Source of the DNA: Nannochloropsis salina CCMP1776
Lineage: Eukaryota > Sar > Eustigmatophyceae > Eustigmatales > Monodopsidaceae
Assembly: GCA_004565275.1 (NCBI GenBank)
Contig: SDOX01000009.1
Location: 232,007 to 296,006 of the forward strand
Direction: 5' to 3'
DNA length: 64,000 nucleotides
The first letter of the stretch is position 1. Every line of letters starts with the position of its first letter. The position numbers and the translations under genes are program-made. The notes beneath the pieces are model-generated. The model was not told the DNA's origin and searched no databases. It saw only the letters and a list, made by a program, of their open reading frames with translations. Shown here in pieces: positions 8,943 through 19,360 of the stretch.

Positions 8943-10391
8943 ATGTTCATGTCTTTCGTCTCCGGCTTCTCACTGATAAACGATCTTTTTCCACTTCACT
9001 CAGGAATGTTCGCTTTTCTCTCTCAAGGACCGCTTGGAGAGCTTCTTGCGCCCGTGAAGGCGCCACACCAACAGCTTCATCAGGCCATCGAGGAACATCG
9101 TCACGACAAGGCAAATCAGCTTCTGCAAGAAGGAGTGTACTTCAATGCTCCTGACGCGGGACGGGGGGATGCACTTCCCATCCACACAGCTTGTCAAGCT
9201 GGCAACCAGATGATGATTGACAAGCTGATGGAGATGGGCGCGGACGTGAGGAGCGCCACAGACCGCCACGGAAACGGGACCCTGCACGCGGCGGCCAAGG
9301 GAGGGAAGCTGGAGACAGTCAAATTTCTCCTGGCCCATGGATTAGACGTGTCTCGCCGCAATGCGTACCGACAGACCGCGTATGACGTAGCTGAGAGCCA
9401 CATTGTCAGGCAGTTCTTACTGCCGCTCCAGCTGCGTACGGAGCCCGAGCCCGCGGCGGGGACCTTGGCCGCGGTCCACAATCCCGACGTCATCAGAGAC
9501 TACTCCAACCTTCCCCCTCCCCCGACCGCGTCCTCGTACTCCGCCCCTCCTCCTCCCTCTTCCCTCCATGGGATGAGTAGCAGCGGGGTCCATCTCCCAC
9601 AAGCCAGCAAGCCGGCCCCCAAGGTGGATCGGCCCATTGTGGCGGACGGCTTTCATTGCAGCGTGGGCAACCCCGAGCTCGCGGCCAAGTACGGGCACAT
9701 CAAGACCGACATCCCCATGGCCCCTCCGCCGAGTGCGAGTGGCCTCCCCGCCCGGACGTGCGCGGGGACCGGGGAAGGCGGGGAAGAGGGGCAGAGAGGG
9801 CCCCCGAGGGCAGCAGCGAACCCGACGCAGTACTCAGCCTTCGCGGCCTACGGAGGACGACCCCCGCCTCGTTATGTCACCTACAACGCCAATGACAACA
9901 CCTCTGCGCCTTTCATTCCTCCTGCAGGCCCACCGCCGCCTGTGCAGCAGCCTCCCGGCCCCCCGCATTGGCAGCAGATGCACCACCAACAGTCGGGCGG
10001 CGTTCTTACCCACACCGGTAGAAACGCCTCTTCTCCTCCTCAGACGGTATCTCCTTTTTCTAACGAGAGCTCTCAACAGGCTCCCTCCCCAGCCGTGCCA
10101 AGCGGGTCTCCTCCTTCCTCCTCCGCCACCAGCTCCCCCGTCCCTCCAGCCGGTTACCGGGCCAGCCCTTTGCCTCCGCCCCCCCCCCCCCCACCCCTCA
10201 CGACACTGCAGCCTCCCAAACTCCCGTCCTCCATGACCTACCCCTCGCAACACAAACAGCCCCAACAGCATCAGGCAGCGCGCCCTAGTTGCACGTCCAA
10301 CATTCCCACCCTGCCTGCGGCCAACAGCATCAGTGTCTTTCGACCCGTGGCGGACAACGGCGAGGACGCCGTCTCCTTGGACGAGACATAG
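8943..10391 (+). CDS. Ankyrin-repeat protein with long Pro-rich C-terminal tail
   Basis: From the first ATG the protein has about 482 residues; a second Met at 9006 (MFAFLSQGPLGELL) is an equally good start. Residues 40-160 hold three to four ankyrin repeats, with cores such as LPIHTACQAGNQMMIDKLMEMGADV and TLHAAAKGGKLETVKFLLAHGLDV. The remaining two thirds are low-complexity Pro/Ser/Gln with PPPPPPPPP at a C14-type run near 10180-10195. Ankyrin repeats bind proteins; Pro-rich tails often bind SH3, WW or profilin partners. I cannot name the protein. The C-tract makes frame errors possible, but the frame stays open to the stop at 10389. Confidence 0.75.
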   Translation: MFMSFVSGFSLINDLFPLHSGMFAFLSQGPLGELLAPVKAPHQQLHQAIEEHRHDKANQLLQEGVYFNAPDAGRGDALPIHTACQAGNQMMIDKLMEMGADVRSATDRHGNGTLHAAAKGGKLETVKFLLAHGLDVSRRNAYRQTAYDVAESHIVRQFLLPLQLRTEPEPAAGTLAAVHNPDVIRDYSNLPPPPTASSYSAPPPPSSLHGMSSSGVHLPQASKPAPKVDRPIVADGFHCSVGNPELAAKYGHIKTDIPMAPPPSASGLPARTCAGTGEGGEEGQRGPPRAAANPTQYSAFAAYGGRPPPRYVTYNANDNTSAPFIPPAGPPPPVQQPPGPPHWQQMHHQQSGGVLTHTGRNASSPPQTVSPFSNESSQQAPSPAVPSGSPPSSSATSSPVPPAGYRASPLPPPPPPPPLTTLQPPKLPSSMTYPSQHKQPQQHQAARPSCTSNIPTLPAANSISVFRPVADNGEDAVSLDET

Positions 10392-12313
10392 GGGGGAGAA
10401 GGAGGTACTGCCTGACGCTTTCATGCGACAGGGTGCCGAGCAATGGAAGGTTGGAGCATGGAGGGAGTTTCTCGCCTGCGGACTTTGCTTGTTCCACCAG
10501 ACGACGATTGGATGATAGATAAATTGCGCGAAATGCCGCGCCTCCTCCCAACTTAGGTACCTTACTTTCTTTTAAGGAGGAGCGATCGGTGTTTTGGCGT
10601 ATTGCGTGGACTGAAGCAGGTGAGCGCGGGAAGCAGCGACGGCGTGGTTAACAGGGAATTCTGGGCAAGAAAGATGTCTGCAATAGATGGCCTGCCACGT
10701 GCACGCAGTGATTAGATAGCGTATTGGGTATGGCACAAGATGGAATAAGATAACAGACCGGGTCTAGGGGACACCGCGCATGGTAGACATAATTTTTTAA
10801 AGAAAATTGACATTGATGAGAAAAAACTTTCGATGACGCAGCCAATCAGTTGCGTGTGCTTATCTGAATATTCTATGACACACAAAAATTTAAAGCGCAT
10901 GCGTACAGCGAGCCAAGCCTATCGAGCATGTACAGATCTCCACAAAGGGGGCATGCGGCCTTCGACATGGAGGGCGGAGGAGGACCCTTCAGAGGTGGGA
11001 AACTTCCAGGGTAGGCGTCGGGTCAACCTGGTTTTCTCTTTGGCACGGGTCTGCACTTATCCTTCAGGCTTCCTTTTTCCGATGGAAGGGAGAAAATGCG
11101 AGCCGCTGGCCTTGAGCAGAAGCATTCGATCTTGACATGAGATTGGATACACTCGTGGAAAACATAGGAATGCTAATGATGTACAATGGGCCTCATTCCT
11201 CTTTATTTCCTGCGTCATCAGCCAGGGCCTCAAGACCAGCCAGCTCTCTGACCAGTGGGTTGAGAGACAGCGCGTGCCGCCACATAAGTGTCCAAGCTAC
11301 GAGATGCGTTAAAAAGGATATAAGGTGGGCGACGTGAGACACAGCACCGTGGATACCGCTCGTTTCTGCACTTTAGGGTACCAAATAAATACCAAGTACA
11401 ACCATAATGAACCCAGGGGGAAATCTCTTATAGTGGACACACGGAGACGCTTCGAGGGTCGAACCTATTTCGCCTGTCACTGCCCTGATCTTATCCTACG
11501 CCGTTCGTGAAACTTACGTACCTGTGACAAGAAAAATTGTCATGACAAATCCCGCAGAAACCACGTAAATTACGCCAATAATCGAATGGGCCTGCCACGT
11601 GTTCATGTGTGCAGAATCCTAGCGCAACCTTCGGCAAGCGGGTGATGCGTTTTCCCTGGCTGCTCTCGCTTGTCTTACATTCGTCGACCCGGAATTCGCA
11701 GCATCACAGCCTTCTATCCCAGGATAATGAACAGTGCTTTCAGCTGATCTTGCAGTTTGTATATTCAAAAGCCACTATCGTTTGAGGCAGAAGTACTGGT
11801 CACCTGGTTTGCGAAATGGATATCGAGTACCGGGGTTATTTTTGTTTTTGTTCCCTTAGCAAATTCGCGTGTTCCAGGATCATATCATGACAATACAAAC
11901 ACACTTCCCGCTCAAAACTCTTCAATCCACCTGTCAAGGGTCAGCAGGAGACACTCTGTCCGCACTGTCCCCCAGGTGTCTGCTCAGGCACAGCGGCCCG
12001 TGTGCTGGTCACTCCGAGACAGGAGGTGTCGTGCACCTCTCTCTCTCTCGCCAAGTTCAAACCCATGCCCGTCGCCGTACCTACTAGTTGTAGTACATGC
12101 CGTTCTTCTCCGTACAATAATGCCATCCCGCAAGTGGGGCGGCGGCACTTGCCGGAAACAGTGTTCTGTAATGCTCAGGTGGTGAAAATGTTGTCCACTG
12201 CGTGCTCATTTCATTGCTCGTCCCTCTTTCCTTGCGGGGTGATGCAGATGGAGCTTATTAATTAAACAGTGGCTTACTCATAAGAAGCGCGGAGCAGGGA
12301 TACTTTTGGGATC
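10392..12313. other. Long intergenic region
   Basis: This 1.9-kb stretch has only short open frames with no recognisable domain on either strand. I saw no tRNA, no repeat and no clear splice-joined exon set. Confidence 0.35.
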
Positions 12314-14578
12314 ATGGAGACAGCCAAACACGCAAAGGAAGAGATATGTATTATAAGTAAGGAGGTGGCCAACGTCATGGCCGTGCTGTCCCTTCGCGCC
12401 GACCCCATGATCGAGGGCCCGATGAAGGTACTGCATCCCATCATATTTCGTGTGACACCTCTCTCCTACTTCGTTGAGACTATCGTTGGCTGGCACACTC
12501 ACTCGATGTCCTTGCCCTTCTTCACCCTCCTTCCCTCAGAAACAACACCTCGGCTCCGCTCCCTTCTCCACAAGTTCTCCTTCCACTTTCTCGCTTTCCT
12601 CCTCCTCCCTTCCTCCTCCTCCTCCTCCTCCTCCTCCCCCCCTTCCTCCCTTTCCTCCTCCTCCCCTTCCTCCCTTTCCTCCCCCTCCCCATCGTGTTCC
12701 TCTTCAATCCTCCTCTACCGTTTATCAATTGAAATCCAGTCTCTGGAATGGGATGCAGAGGCCCGTACATTGCATCTTTCCTTAAATCCCGACGTGGCAT
12801 TGAATGCAGCAAGCGCCTCCTCCTTCCCTACCGAAGTCCTCATTCGTGCCCAGCAGCTCCTCCTCGCTCCCCCTTTGGAGCTCCAGCTCTTCTTCCCCGA
12901 GTCTACGGCCAAGGCGCCCTTCTGCTTCTCCAGCACAGACGCCGGTGCCATGGTCGCGCGCCGTGCCAACGAGGCCCTGCAGCCCCTGAAGGAGGCCTCC
13001 TTGCTCCAGGCTCTCAGCCTCCTCACCGCCCTCGTCAAGGATGAGGCCGGGGCCGTATGGCCGGAGAACGGTCCGTGTTGGCGACGCGCGTGGGCGGAGA
13101 GGGTGGTGGCGCGTGTGAGGGAGCAGTGCCTTGCGGTCGACCTCAGGCTCTCGTTGCTGAGCATGAGCAAGGCACAGAGCGCCACGCTTAGGCCGCCCGT
13201 GCCCAGCTTTTTCTTCGAGAGCGAGGGGGGTTATGCAGTCGATAGGACCGCCCTGGTCTCGGCGGTCAACGCGCTTCCTCCCGTGCACGTCATCTGTGGA
13301 GAAGGGGGCGGGAGGGGCGGCGGCCGGGGCGATGGGGCCCGTGGGGAAGGAGACGGGCTGGAGGGCGTAGAGGCCGTTGAAGGCTTGCCCTTTCCGAGCT
13401 GTCTTGTGCTGCAGTATTTGCTGTTCCGGGAGCGTGTCACGTTGATGAATTCGTCGGATGCCGTGGTGTTGAATTCGTCGGATGCCGTGGCGGCGGGGCC
13501 GCGAGGGCGGAGGGGCCACGAGCACGGCCAGGGCGCGGCAGGCGGTGGGGAAGGACGGAAGGAGGACGAGGAGTGGGAGGGAGAGAAAAGGCAGGCTCAT
13601 GCCCTGGATGCCCTTGCGGGACTGCCGTCACCGGGCGGGGCAACGCCGTCCCAAGGCGGGAGAGAGACCGGGCTCGGGCCCAGTGGCGGTCCCTTGCGCC
13701 GGTTTCTGGCCTCGGCCTTTTTCGGTCCGCGAGGAGATCGCCCCTGCTTCATCTTCCCCCTCCGCCACGCCCCCAACGCCCGCTTCGACGCCCTCGCTAG
13801 GCAGCACGGCACGCAGTGGGGCTTCCATGGCTCTCCTCCGGTTAGCTTTCATTCCATCGTCTCCCTGGGCTTGCGGTCTTTGAGTGGCACCCGCGGAATG
13901 CGCAACGGCGCCGCTTTCGGGGACGGCGTGTACGTGGCCTCTAAATGTGAGGTCGCCAGGAATTTCGGGAGCTGGGGCGTCCCTGTGTGGAAGCACAGTC
14001 AATTTGGCAACAGAGCGACTGCGTCAAGCGCGGCGGCCGCCTCGGGCGCCCCCCCCGTGTTTGCCTACCAGGTCATCGCCCTCTGCGAAATCATTGACAT
14101 GCCCGAATACCGATGCGGCTTTCCGGGCTTCGATGGAAGTGCTGTTGCTGTCACAGCCGCTCGTAAGCGTTCAGAGCCTTCCACATCCACTCCCGTCTCA
14201 TCTCCGACACGGGAAGTCAACCGTGACCGCAGTGAGTACTGGGTGGTGGCGAATGACTCCCACCTGGTCGTGCGTGCCCTTCTTCTCTTCAAGGACCCAG
14301 CCATCCTCCCAAATGCTCCCACTTTTCCTCTTTCCACAAGAACGGTGAGGCAGCGTCGTGGCAGTCCGGGCGCTGCTGCTAACCTCCCCCCCCAGCCTCC
14401 TCCCCCCCTTCCCCGTGCTCCAGTTGCCCGCAGGCAACTTTACCTGCACTTTGTCCTTGGAGTCATGAGGGTTATACTTATTGGAACGGCATTCATTATA
14501 TTTTTAGAGACAGTCGAGAAGTTGTTGGCGCGTCGAGAAAAAAGCCTTGGTGGGGGAAGAGGGAGGAGGGCAGCGTAG
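12314..14578 (+). CDS. PARP16: PARP16-like mono-ADP-ribosyltransferase, tail-anchored
   Basis: ADP-ribosyltransferase of the PARP16 type, which in animals sits in the ER membrane with the catalytic domain facing the cytosol and modifies stress-response kinases and importin-beta. The open frame has 754 residues. The alpha-helical region before the catalytic domain is recognisable (VDLRLSLLSMSKAQSATLRPP). The NAD fold has H505 in GFHGSPP and Y540 in GDGVYVAS; the third position of the triad falls in EYWVVANDSHLVV. A single C-terminal membrane segment (FVLGVMRVILIGTAFIIFL) followed by a basic tail matches PARP16 topology. The first 300 residues are extra: poly-Ser from (TCC)n at 12600-12690, then an unrecognised domain. 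A Gly/Arg-rich insert at residues 340-460 interrupts the family alignment. The true start is uncertain and could be the Met of MSLPFFTLLP. Confidence 0.85.
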   Translation: METAKHAKEEICIISKEVANVMAVLSLRADPMIEGPMKVLHPIIFRVTPLSYFVETIVGWHTHSMSLPFFTLLPSETTPRLRSLLHKFSFHFLAFLLLPSSSSSSSSSPPSSLSSSSPSSLSSPSPSCSSSILLYRLSIEIQSLEWDAEARTLHLSLNPDVALNAASASSFPTEVLIRAQQLLLAPPLELQLFFPESTAKAPFCFSSTDAGAMVARRANEALQPLKEASLLQALSLLTALVKDEAGAVWPENGPCWRRAWAERVVARVREQCLAVDLRLSLLSMSKAQSATLRPPVPSFFFESEGGYAVDRTALVSAVNALPPVHVICGEGGGRGGGRGDGARGEGDGLEGVEAVEGLPFPSCLVLQYLLFRERVTLMNSSDAVVLNSSDAVAAGPRGRRGHEHGQGAAGGGEGRKEDEEWEGEKRQAHALDALAGLPSPGGATPSQGGRETGLGPSGGPLRRFLASAFFGPRGDRPCFIFPLRHAPNARFDALARQHGTQWGFHGSPPVSFHSIVSLGLRSLSGTRGMRNGAAFGDGVYVASKCEVARNFGSWGVPVWKHSQFGNRATASSAAAASGAPPVFAYQVIALCEIIDMPEYRCGFPGFDGSAVAVTAARKRSEPSTSTPVSSPTREVNRDRSEYWVVANDSHLVVRALLLFKDPAILPNAPTFPLSTRTVRQRRGSPGAAANLPPQPPPPLPRAPVARRQLYLHFVLGVMRVILIGTAFIIFLETVEKLLARREKSLGGGRGRRAA
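12602..12690. repeat. (TCC)n microsatellite inside the PARP16-like frame
   Basis: Interrupted TCC/CCT repeats encode a poly-Ser/Pro tract. Such tracts vary in length between strains and can mislead start-site prediction. Confidence 0.75.
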
Positions 14579-14771
14579 GGCGAGTCGGAGAAGAAGCAAG
14601 AAAAATTTGAGCGATGTGCGTGAAGATGAACTTTTTCTTCTCCAAACCCTCAGAAACTTGACGAGACTGACCAACGCCATGCCCCTCGTGGTTTCACGAC
14701 TCACACTGTATTTCATGCCCGGTCGTTTCTTTACCAGAGTGCTGCGATAAGGAGTCGTGTGGGAGCAGGCA

Positions 14772-15875
14772 ATGGTGCGGTTTCTGGCGGGCTTCGGAGG
14801 TACCTCGCCCCCCCTCGCCTTGCTGCTGTCCTACCTGCCCTTCCTGCTTTCACCCCAAGTAGATGGGTTTTCGACGCCTCCTCAGCAGCTTTGGTGCGCT
14901 ACGCACTCTTGGACGCGATCTAACAGGGCATGTGCCGGGAAAAGACCCAAATTGCTGGTAGCACAGGCAGAGAGCGAAGGGAGCAAGGAGGGCTGGTGGA
15001 AGCCTCGGCCGGAGTGGCGAGATGACGATCCAATAGACGTCCCAGGCCTGGCGGCGTCGGAGCTACCCGACAGTTTTGACGACGCCCTTAATATTGCTGT
15101 GGAGTCGGCACAGCAGGCCTTCGCTGCAGGCAGGAACCGCGTGCGCATCGATTTCGATACTACCGCCGGAGACCTCACCTACACGACGCTCAAAAATTCC
15201 ATCCCCCTCGCGCTGGCCCTCGCGCAATATCTAGGCCAGGAGGTGATGGAAGAGGAGAAGGTGGTAACGGATGCGGAGGGGAAGAAGGCGGGGTACGAGG
15301 GAAAGCAACTGGTGGTGGTCTTCCCGGACACGGGCTCAGCCGTGTGGGTAGAGCAAGATTGGAGAGCAGGCAAGCTGGGAAGCTCCGCCAAAGTACCCCC
15401 CTCGGTGCGATGCGCCGCATTTCCCAACGAAATGGTGGACTCTGCCCGCGACTCCGCTTTTCTGATCGTCTGCCCACGGGCCTCAGAGGCGCCCGCCACG
15501 TACGAGCTCCTCACCTCCCTCCCCGCGGACGCCAAGGTCGTGCTTTTGAACCCCGAGTTGATAAACGCGGAGGTGGTGGGCTTCGGTATGGCGGGCCGTC
15601 GCATCCGAGACGAGGTGGAGAACAAGTTCGAGCGGGCGTACTACCTGAAGACGCTGAGCTGGGGGGCCTTGACTCGGCGGTGGCCCGGGGGGTACTCGAT
15701 CTGGATGGAGGACGAGGGCGAGGAGGAGGGCTACCGGCTCCTGAAGACAGTGGGCCGGTTCCCGTCCCTGGATGAGATGGAAGACATCCGAGACGCCGCC
15801 GACATGGAGGGAGGCGAGAACCGAGGCGTGCTGTCGGGGCTAGCGCGCTTCATCGATTCGTTCAAGCGCATGTGA
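14772..15875 (+). CDS. DUF1995 plastid protein (LPA3-related)
   Basis: The ATG at 14772 gives 367 residues. The N-terminus has a hydrophobic signal (LALLLSYLPFLLSP) followed by VDGFSTPP, a bipartite plastid presequence of the red-lineage type. The body opens FDDALNIAVESAQQAF and continues RVRIDFDTTAGDLTYT, the start of the DUF1995 domain. It ends with FERAYYLKTLSWGALTRRWPGGYSIW, a family hallmark. In Arabidopsis the related LPA3 helps photosystem II assembly (CP43); other members are uncharacterised. The role here is therefore plausible but inferred. The stop of the PARP gene lies 193 bases upstream in the same orientation. Confidence 0.8.
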   Translation: MVRFLAGFGGTSPPLALLLSYLPFLLSPQVDGFSTPPQQLWCATHSWTRSNRACAGKRPKLLVAQAESEGSKEGWWKPRPEWRDDDPIDVPGLAASELPDSFDDALNIAVESAQQAFAAGRNRVRIDFDTTAGDLTYTTLKNSIPLALALAQYLGQEVMEEEKVVTDAEGKKAGYEGKQLVVVFPDTGSAVWVEQDWRAGKLGSSAKVPPSVRCAAFPNEMVDSARDSAFLIVCPRASEAPATYELLTSLPADAKVVLLNPELINAEVVGFGMAGRRIRDEVENKFERAYYLKTLSWGALTRRWPGGYSIWMEDEGEEEGYRLLKTVGRFPSLDEMEDIRDAADMEGGENRGVLSGLARFIDSFKRM

Positions 15876-16270
15876 GAGCTTGGAGAAAGGGGGGACACCG
15901 CGCGCTGAGCCCGGTGGGGTGGGAGCTGGAGCGGATAATTTGACGAAAGAAATGCAGCGAAAAAGACCAGACTCCAAACGAGAGGAGTGCATGGGAGTAC
16001 TGTCTGCGTGACAACAAGAGGCAGTGGCTGGGCTCGACAAATATTGCGGTGTTCCTTGAGATTGATTGACAAGTGGAATCTGTCAAACTGCCACGCCAGG
16101 GCATCTCCATGCTTTAATTAGCGACGGGCACACTGACCCTCAGTGCCATGGAAGACCCCTCACACGTGACGATGCCTCCGCTCACGGGGAAATTCGTGCA
16201 TGCCGGCCCAAACCATCTTCTCTCACAGACACCATAATCGAGACAGCCCACAACGCTTCTCCTTTGTCAC
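15876..16270. other. Convergent 3' intergenic region
   Basis: 395 bases between the ends of convergent genes. Nothing further was seen. Confidence 0.35.
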
Positions 16271-17011
16271 TCATTTCTTTGCCCTCTTCTCCAGCCCCAG
16301 ATGGGTGTCCGCATCGTTCACAAGCACCCATTTGCCCTCCGCGTCCTCCTCGGCACTCAGGGGGACCCGGTCTAAGAGCTGCACAATGCGGTACATGGAG
16401 CCCTCGTATTCCACGTCACAGATAGGATCCACCCGGACGCTGTCATCTTTGCGTGCTGCTTCTTGACGCGCCATCTGCGCCGTCGCTGCCTCTTCTCTTT
16501 CATCATCTTCCTCCTCGCTTTCGTACTCGTCGTCACTGTCCTCCTCCTCCTCCCCTTCCTCCAACTCGTCGTCATCGAACCAGTCAGGCTCCCCCGCGAT
16601 AGTCAAGAATCCAGCGGTGTGTAGAATCTCATAGCCCTTATTGGTGAAGTAATCATCCAATTGATAGAACATGCCCTCAGCCAATGCACTTGAGGGGTCG
16701 ATGGGCCGGCCCCCTGAATCCATGAGCACCATGGGGCTGTCCACTGGCGCACCCAAACAATATCGCTTTCCGTCCTGTCGCAAGTATGCAATCATGGTCG
16801 TGTTTATGCTTCGTCCGTGTCCGTCCTCCATCAAAATGTACTCAGGCTTCCTCCCTGCCAGAGCCTCCACGACAGGCTCCGATGCTGAAGCGAGGACGGC
16901 TGAGGAGGGCCGAAGTGGCTCCCGAGGTCTACCCATGCCAGGCGCAACAGGCACCAAGAATGCCTGGACAAGGGAGCAGGAGACTAAGCTGGTCAAGGCA
17001 CGCAGCTTCAT
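16271..17011 (-). CDS. Plastid-targeted DUF3727-like protein
   Basis: A 246-residue protein. The signal peptide MKLRALTSLVSCSLVQAF is followed directly by LVPVAP, with Phe at the expected cleavage point. Two related beta-rich units follow: ILMEDGHGRSINTTM...YCLGAPVDSPMVLM at residues 58-95 and CDVEYEGSMYRIVQLLDRVPL near 195-220. A very acidic low-complexity stretch of about 30 residues (EEGEEEEDSDDEYESEEEDD) lies between them. This pattern matches DUF3727/DUF1292-like proteins of cyanobacteria and plastids, for which no activity is known. The acidic insert may bind cations or basic proteins; that is a guess. The family call is from memory of the motif pattern. Confidence 0.7.
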   Translation of the reverse strand: MKLRALTSLVSCSLVQAFLVPVAPGMGRPREPLRPSSAVLASASEPVVEALAGRKPEYILMEDGHGRSINTTMIAYLRQDGKRYCLGAPVDSPMVLMDSGGRPIDPSSALAEGMFYQLDDYFTNKGYEILHTAGFLTIAGEPDWFDDDELEEGEEEEDSDDEYESEEEDDEREEAATAQMARQEAARKDDSVRVDPICDVEYEGSMYRIVQLLDRVPLSAEEDAEGKWVLVNDADTHLGLEKRAKK

Positions 17012-17436
17012 CTTCCCAGTGGAGGAGATACGGCTTTTTGTTGGTTTGCGCGAGCGTCAGGAAGGCTCTTAGGTGGAAAAGCTTCAAGTATCTTGCGAAT
17101 TTTAATGCACCTGCCACTGAACAGCGCAGTTGTATCGAAATGTAGTTTAACGCGAGCAAATCAGTAAATGGATGAATACTAGATGTGAATTCGACAACAT
17201 AACCTAGAAAATCGACGTAAAAATGGTGCAAGTGCACACCCCCCCCCCCACCCGTGGATCTCAACCCGCGACGCATTCCCTCGTCGCCGCTCGCTTCATC
17301 GGCGGCCGTTACCCCCACACGCTTAACCAAAAGCAACCAAATTTACCTGCACATTGCACAGAAACAAATCCTATCGCTCGGCATATTTTTTAAAAGCAGA
17401 TTATTTCATTATTCAACTCAGGCATTCAGAGCTGAC
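17012..17436. promoter_or_regulatory. Divergent intergenic region
   Basis: 425 bases between the starts of the DUF3727-like gene and the unknown gene at 17437. It contains a C-tract near 17240-17251. Confidence 0.3.
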
Positions 17437-18244
17437 ATGGAAAGGGTACGTGCCGCCGCTCATTTCCCCCCCCCCAAAACATACAAATGTATATGTCCAA
17501 GACGAGCATATAATGGACCCGTATTTTTTTGGGGTTTCTTTCTCTACTGTAACCTATTTTTAATACCGCTGTATACATCGATATGATTAGAGTTTTTGGC
17601 AAAAAGAAGGCGAGCATGCCTTTGATCCATATGGACGAGAGCTTGTGAACGCCAGAGCTCAATTCTTTGCCACCGCAGAGGACACTGCACCGTCTTACGA
17701 TGACGTAGTTTATATTCCAAACGATCCAGCGGCAGATTGGGCAGGTCTTGTGAAAAAAAGGGGCAGTAAGGTACATTTTCCCATGACGCAGAGCTCAGTC
17801 CTTGTAGCACACCCTGTTGGTGGGTTGACAGGTGGCGGCAGCCTGGGCGCAGGAAAACATCCCATCCCTCCGTCCCTTACGTCTACTTATGAAAGACGAG
17901 CATCCAATTCCTCAGTTTCTACCTCCACTTTCGCGATCGGTGGTCAAGAGTGTGATAATAACTCGAGCTGGAAAACGAGCTACGAGGCTTTTGCAACAAA
18001 TCAGCCCACACCACGGGACGTCATGAACCCTCTTAAATTGCGTCCTAGAAGAATAAGAAAGCAGCATGATGTATTTGAGGAGAAAAAGCACAGTGAGAGC
18101 CCTTCTAACCTACCGGTATGCCCTGTGACAAACGAGTGCAGTGACACCCTAGTAGGCTTCCGAGCCCCGCCTGCCTTTCGACGGAATGGGACCTATTTGA
18201 GCGGAATAGGGAAAAAGCTACTGGAAGACAAGTATATGCCTTAA
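17437..18244 (+). CDS. Unknown protein with a proposed 9-base first exon
   Basis: The main frame runs from about 17591 to the stop at 18242 and starts SFWQKEGEHAFDPYGRELVNA. It has no in-frame ATG near its 5' end and is blocked by a stop just upstream. A candidate first exon, ATGGAAAGG at 17437-17445 followed by donor GTACGT, joins in phase 0 to an acceptor ending GATTAG at 17590. The result is 220 residues, hydrophilic, Ser/Lys/Arg-rich and probably disordered in the middle (LRPRRIRKQHDVFEEKKHS). No domain, signal peptide or membrane segment is visible. An AATAAA polyadenylation-like signal follows at about 18253. The gene is credible but the first exon is tentative. Confidence 0.5.
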
Positions 18245-18438
18245 GCCTTTTTAAATAAAATCAAAAAAATCAGAGATTGCTATGTATCACTGTGACTCGC
18301 TTTCTTCTTTTGCGTCATAGCAGTTCAGCATCCTATCCCACCCAAACAGGCATGAATGCAGATATCCCATTCTTGCATTCACTTCCGTAAATCTATAGTG
18401 ATAGTAATCCATTTTCTAATTGACTCGTCATAACCGCC

Positions 18439-19360
18439 TTAAAGAGGGTTGGTCAAGTCTCGACTTGTGTTGGGGCTTTGCTGGTAATTGATTGCGTAAA
18501 TCAATTTCTCGTAGGAAATCTCAGCTTCTTTATTCCAGATTTTTGCATCTTTCCCTGCCCTCTTCACTTTGCGAATATCGCTCACTAGTGTCTGTCCGTG
18601 ATGAAGACATGCTACGCGTGAGTCCATGGATCCAAGGGCGCCTCTTCCCTTGTGATTGTTTCTCGCAGTCCTTTCGATTAAAGCTGTACGTACCTGCATT
18701 TTGATACCAACAGGAAGACCGCGTTCTTCAAGAACAAACTTTGTGAGCCCATCCAAAGCTGCGACAAGCTCTTGCTCTGTCTTGGCCTGCGGCAACACCG
18801 CATATTTGTCTTTCCATACCTTCTTCTTTTCAAGCGCCGCTCTCTCGAATGCCATCGCGCGTTTTTGCATTTCCTTAGGGAAGATAAAAATCGTTTGCGT
18901 GAGGACAGGGGCATTTGCGACGCCATGTACATAGTTGGAAAAACGAAGTTGCGTGCTCTTAAAGGACCTCAAGCGGAACCAGGCCGCTAGCAGCGACTGA
19001 AGTATTGCCCGACAAGAGGGCCTCCGAATTCCTGATGTTGCTTTCAGAAAGCAAAATAAAGTACTACGGCCCCTATTAGCTTACCTCGAATTCAGGAGTA
19101 GGCTCTTTCAAGTATTCGACCTTGGTTGCCGCATTCGCCGGCGCCGTGCTCAGAGCAATCCCGGCTGTGGTACCCAAGCCAGCCAAGACTAAAGATTGAA
19201 AGGTGCTACTTAGATGCTGCTGTCGAGTGGAGACGTCATGTACCTCATGAACTGCTCGGAGAACCGTGGAACCTACTCGGCTTTGCGTCACAGCGGGGGC
19301 TGTGAAGAAGGCGCAAGCCGGAAAGGGCAGTATCGCGAAGAGAAAGAGGCCGAAATTCAT
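18439..19360 (-). CDS. Thylakoid-lumen protein candidate (three exons)
   Basis: Exons 19085-19360, 18694-18873 and 18439-18591 join in phase 0 through introns with GTAAGC/CCTAAG and GTACGT/GGACAG borders, giving 202 residues. The precursor is tripartite: signal peptide MNFGLFLFAILPFPACA, then FFTAP with the Phe at the cleavage point, then a second hydrophobic segment (LVLAGLGTTAGIALSTA) ending PANAA. That order is the classic route through the ER-derived membranes and stroma into the thylakoid lumen. The mature part is charged and helical (EMQKRAMAFERAALEKKKVW...AALDGLTKFVLEERGLPVGIK). It resembles small lumenal proteins of photosystem II in general layout, but I cannot name it. The second intron is 102 bases and has no stop in frame, so a longer isoform is possible. 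Confidence 0.65.

Noticed and set aside
9637-10236. Long frames on both strands over the ankyrin/Pro-rich tail
   Set aside because: They arise from the GC-rich low-complexity sequence of the real frame.
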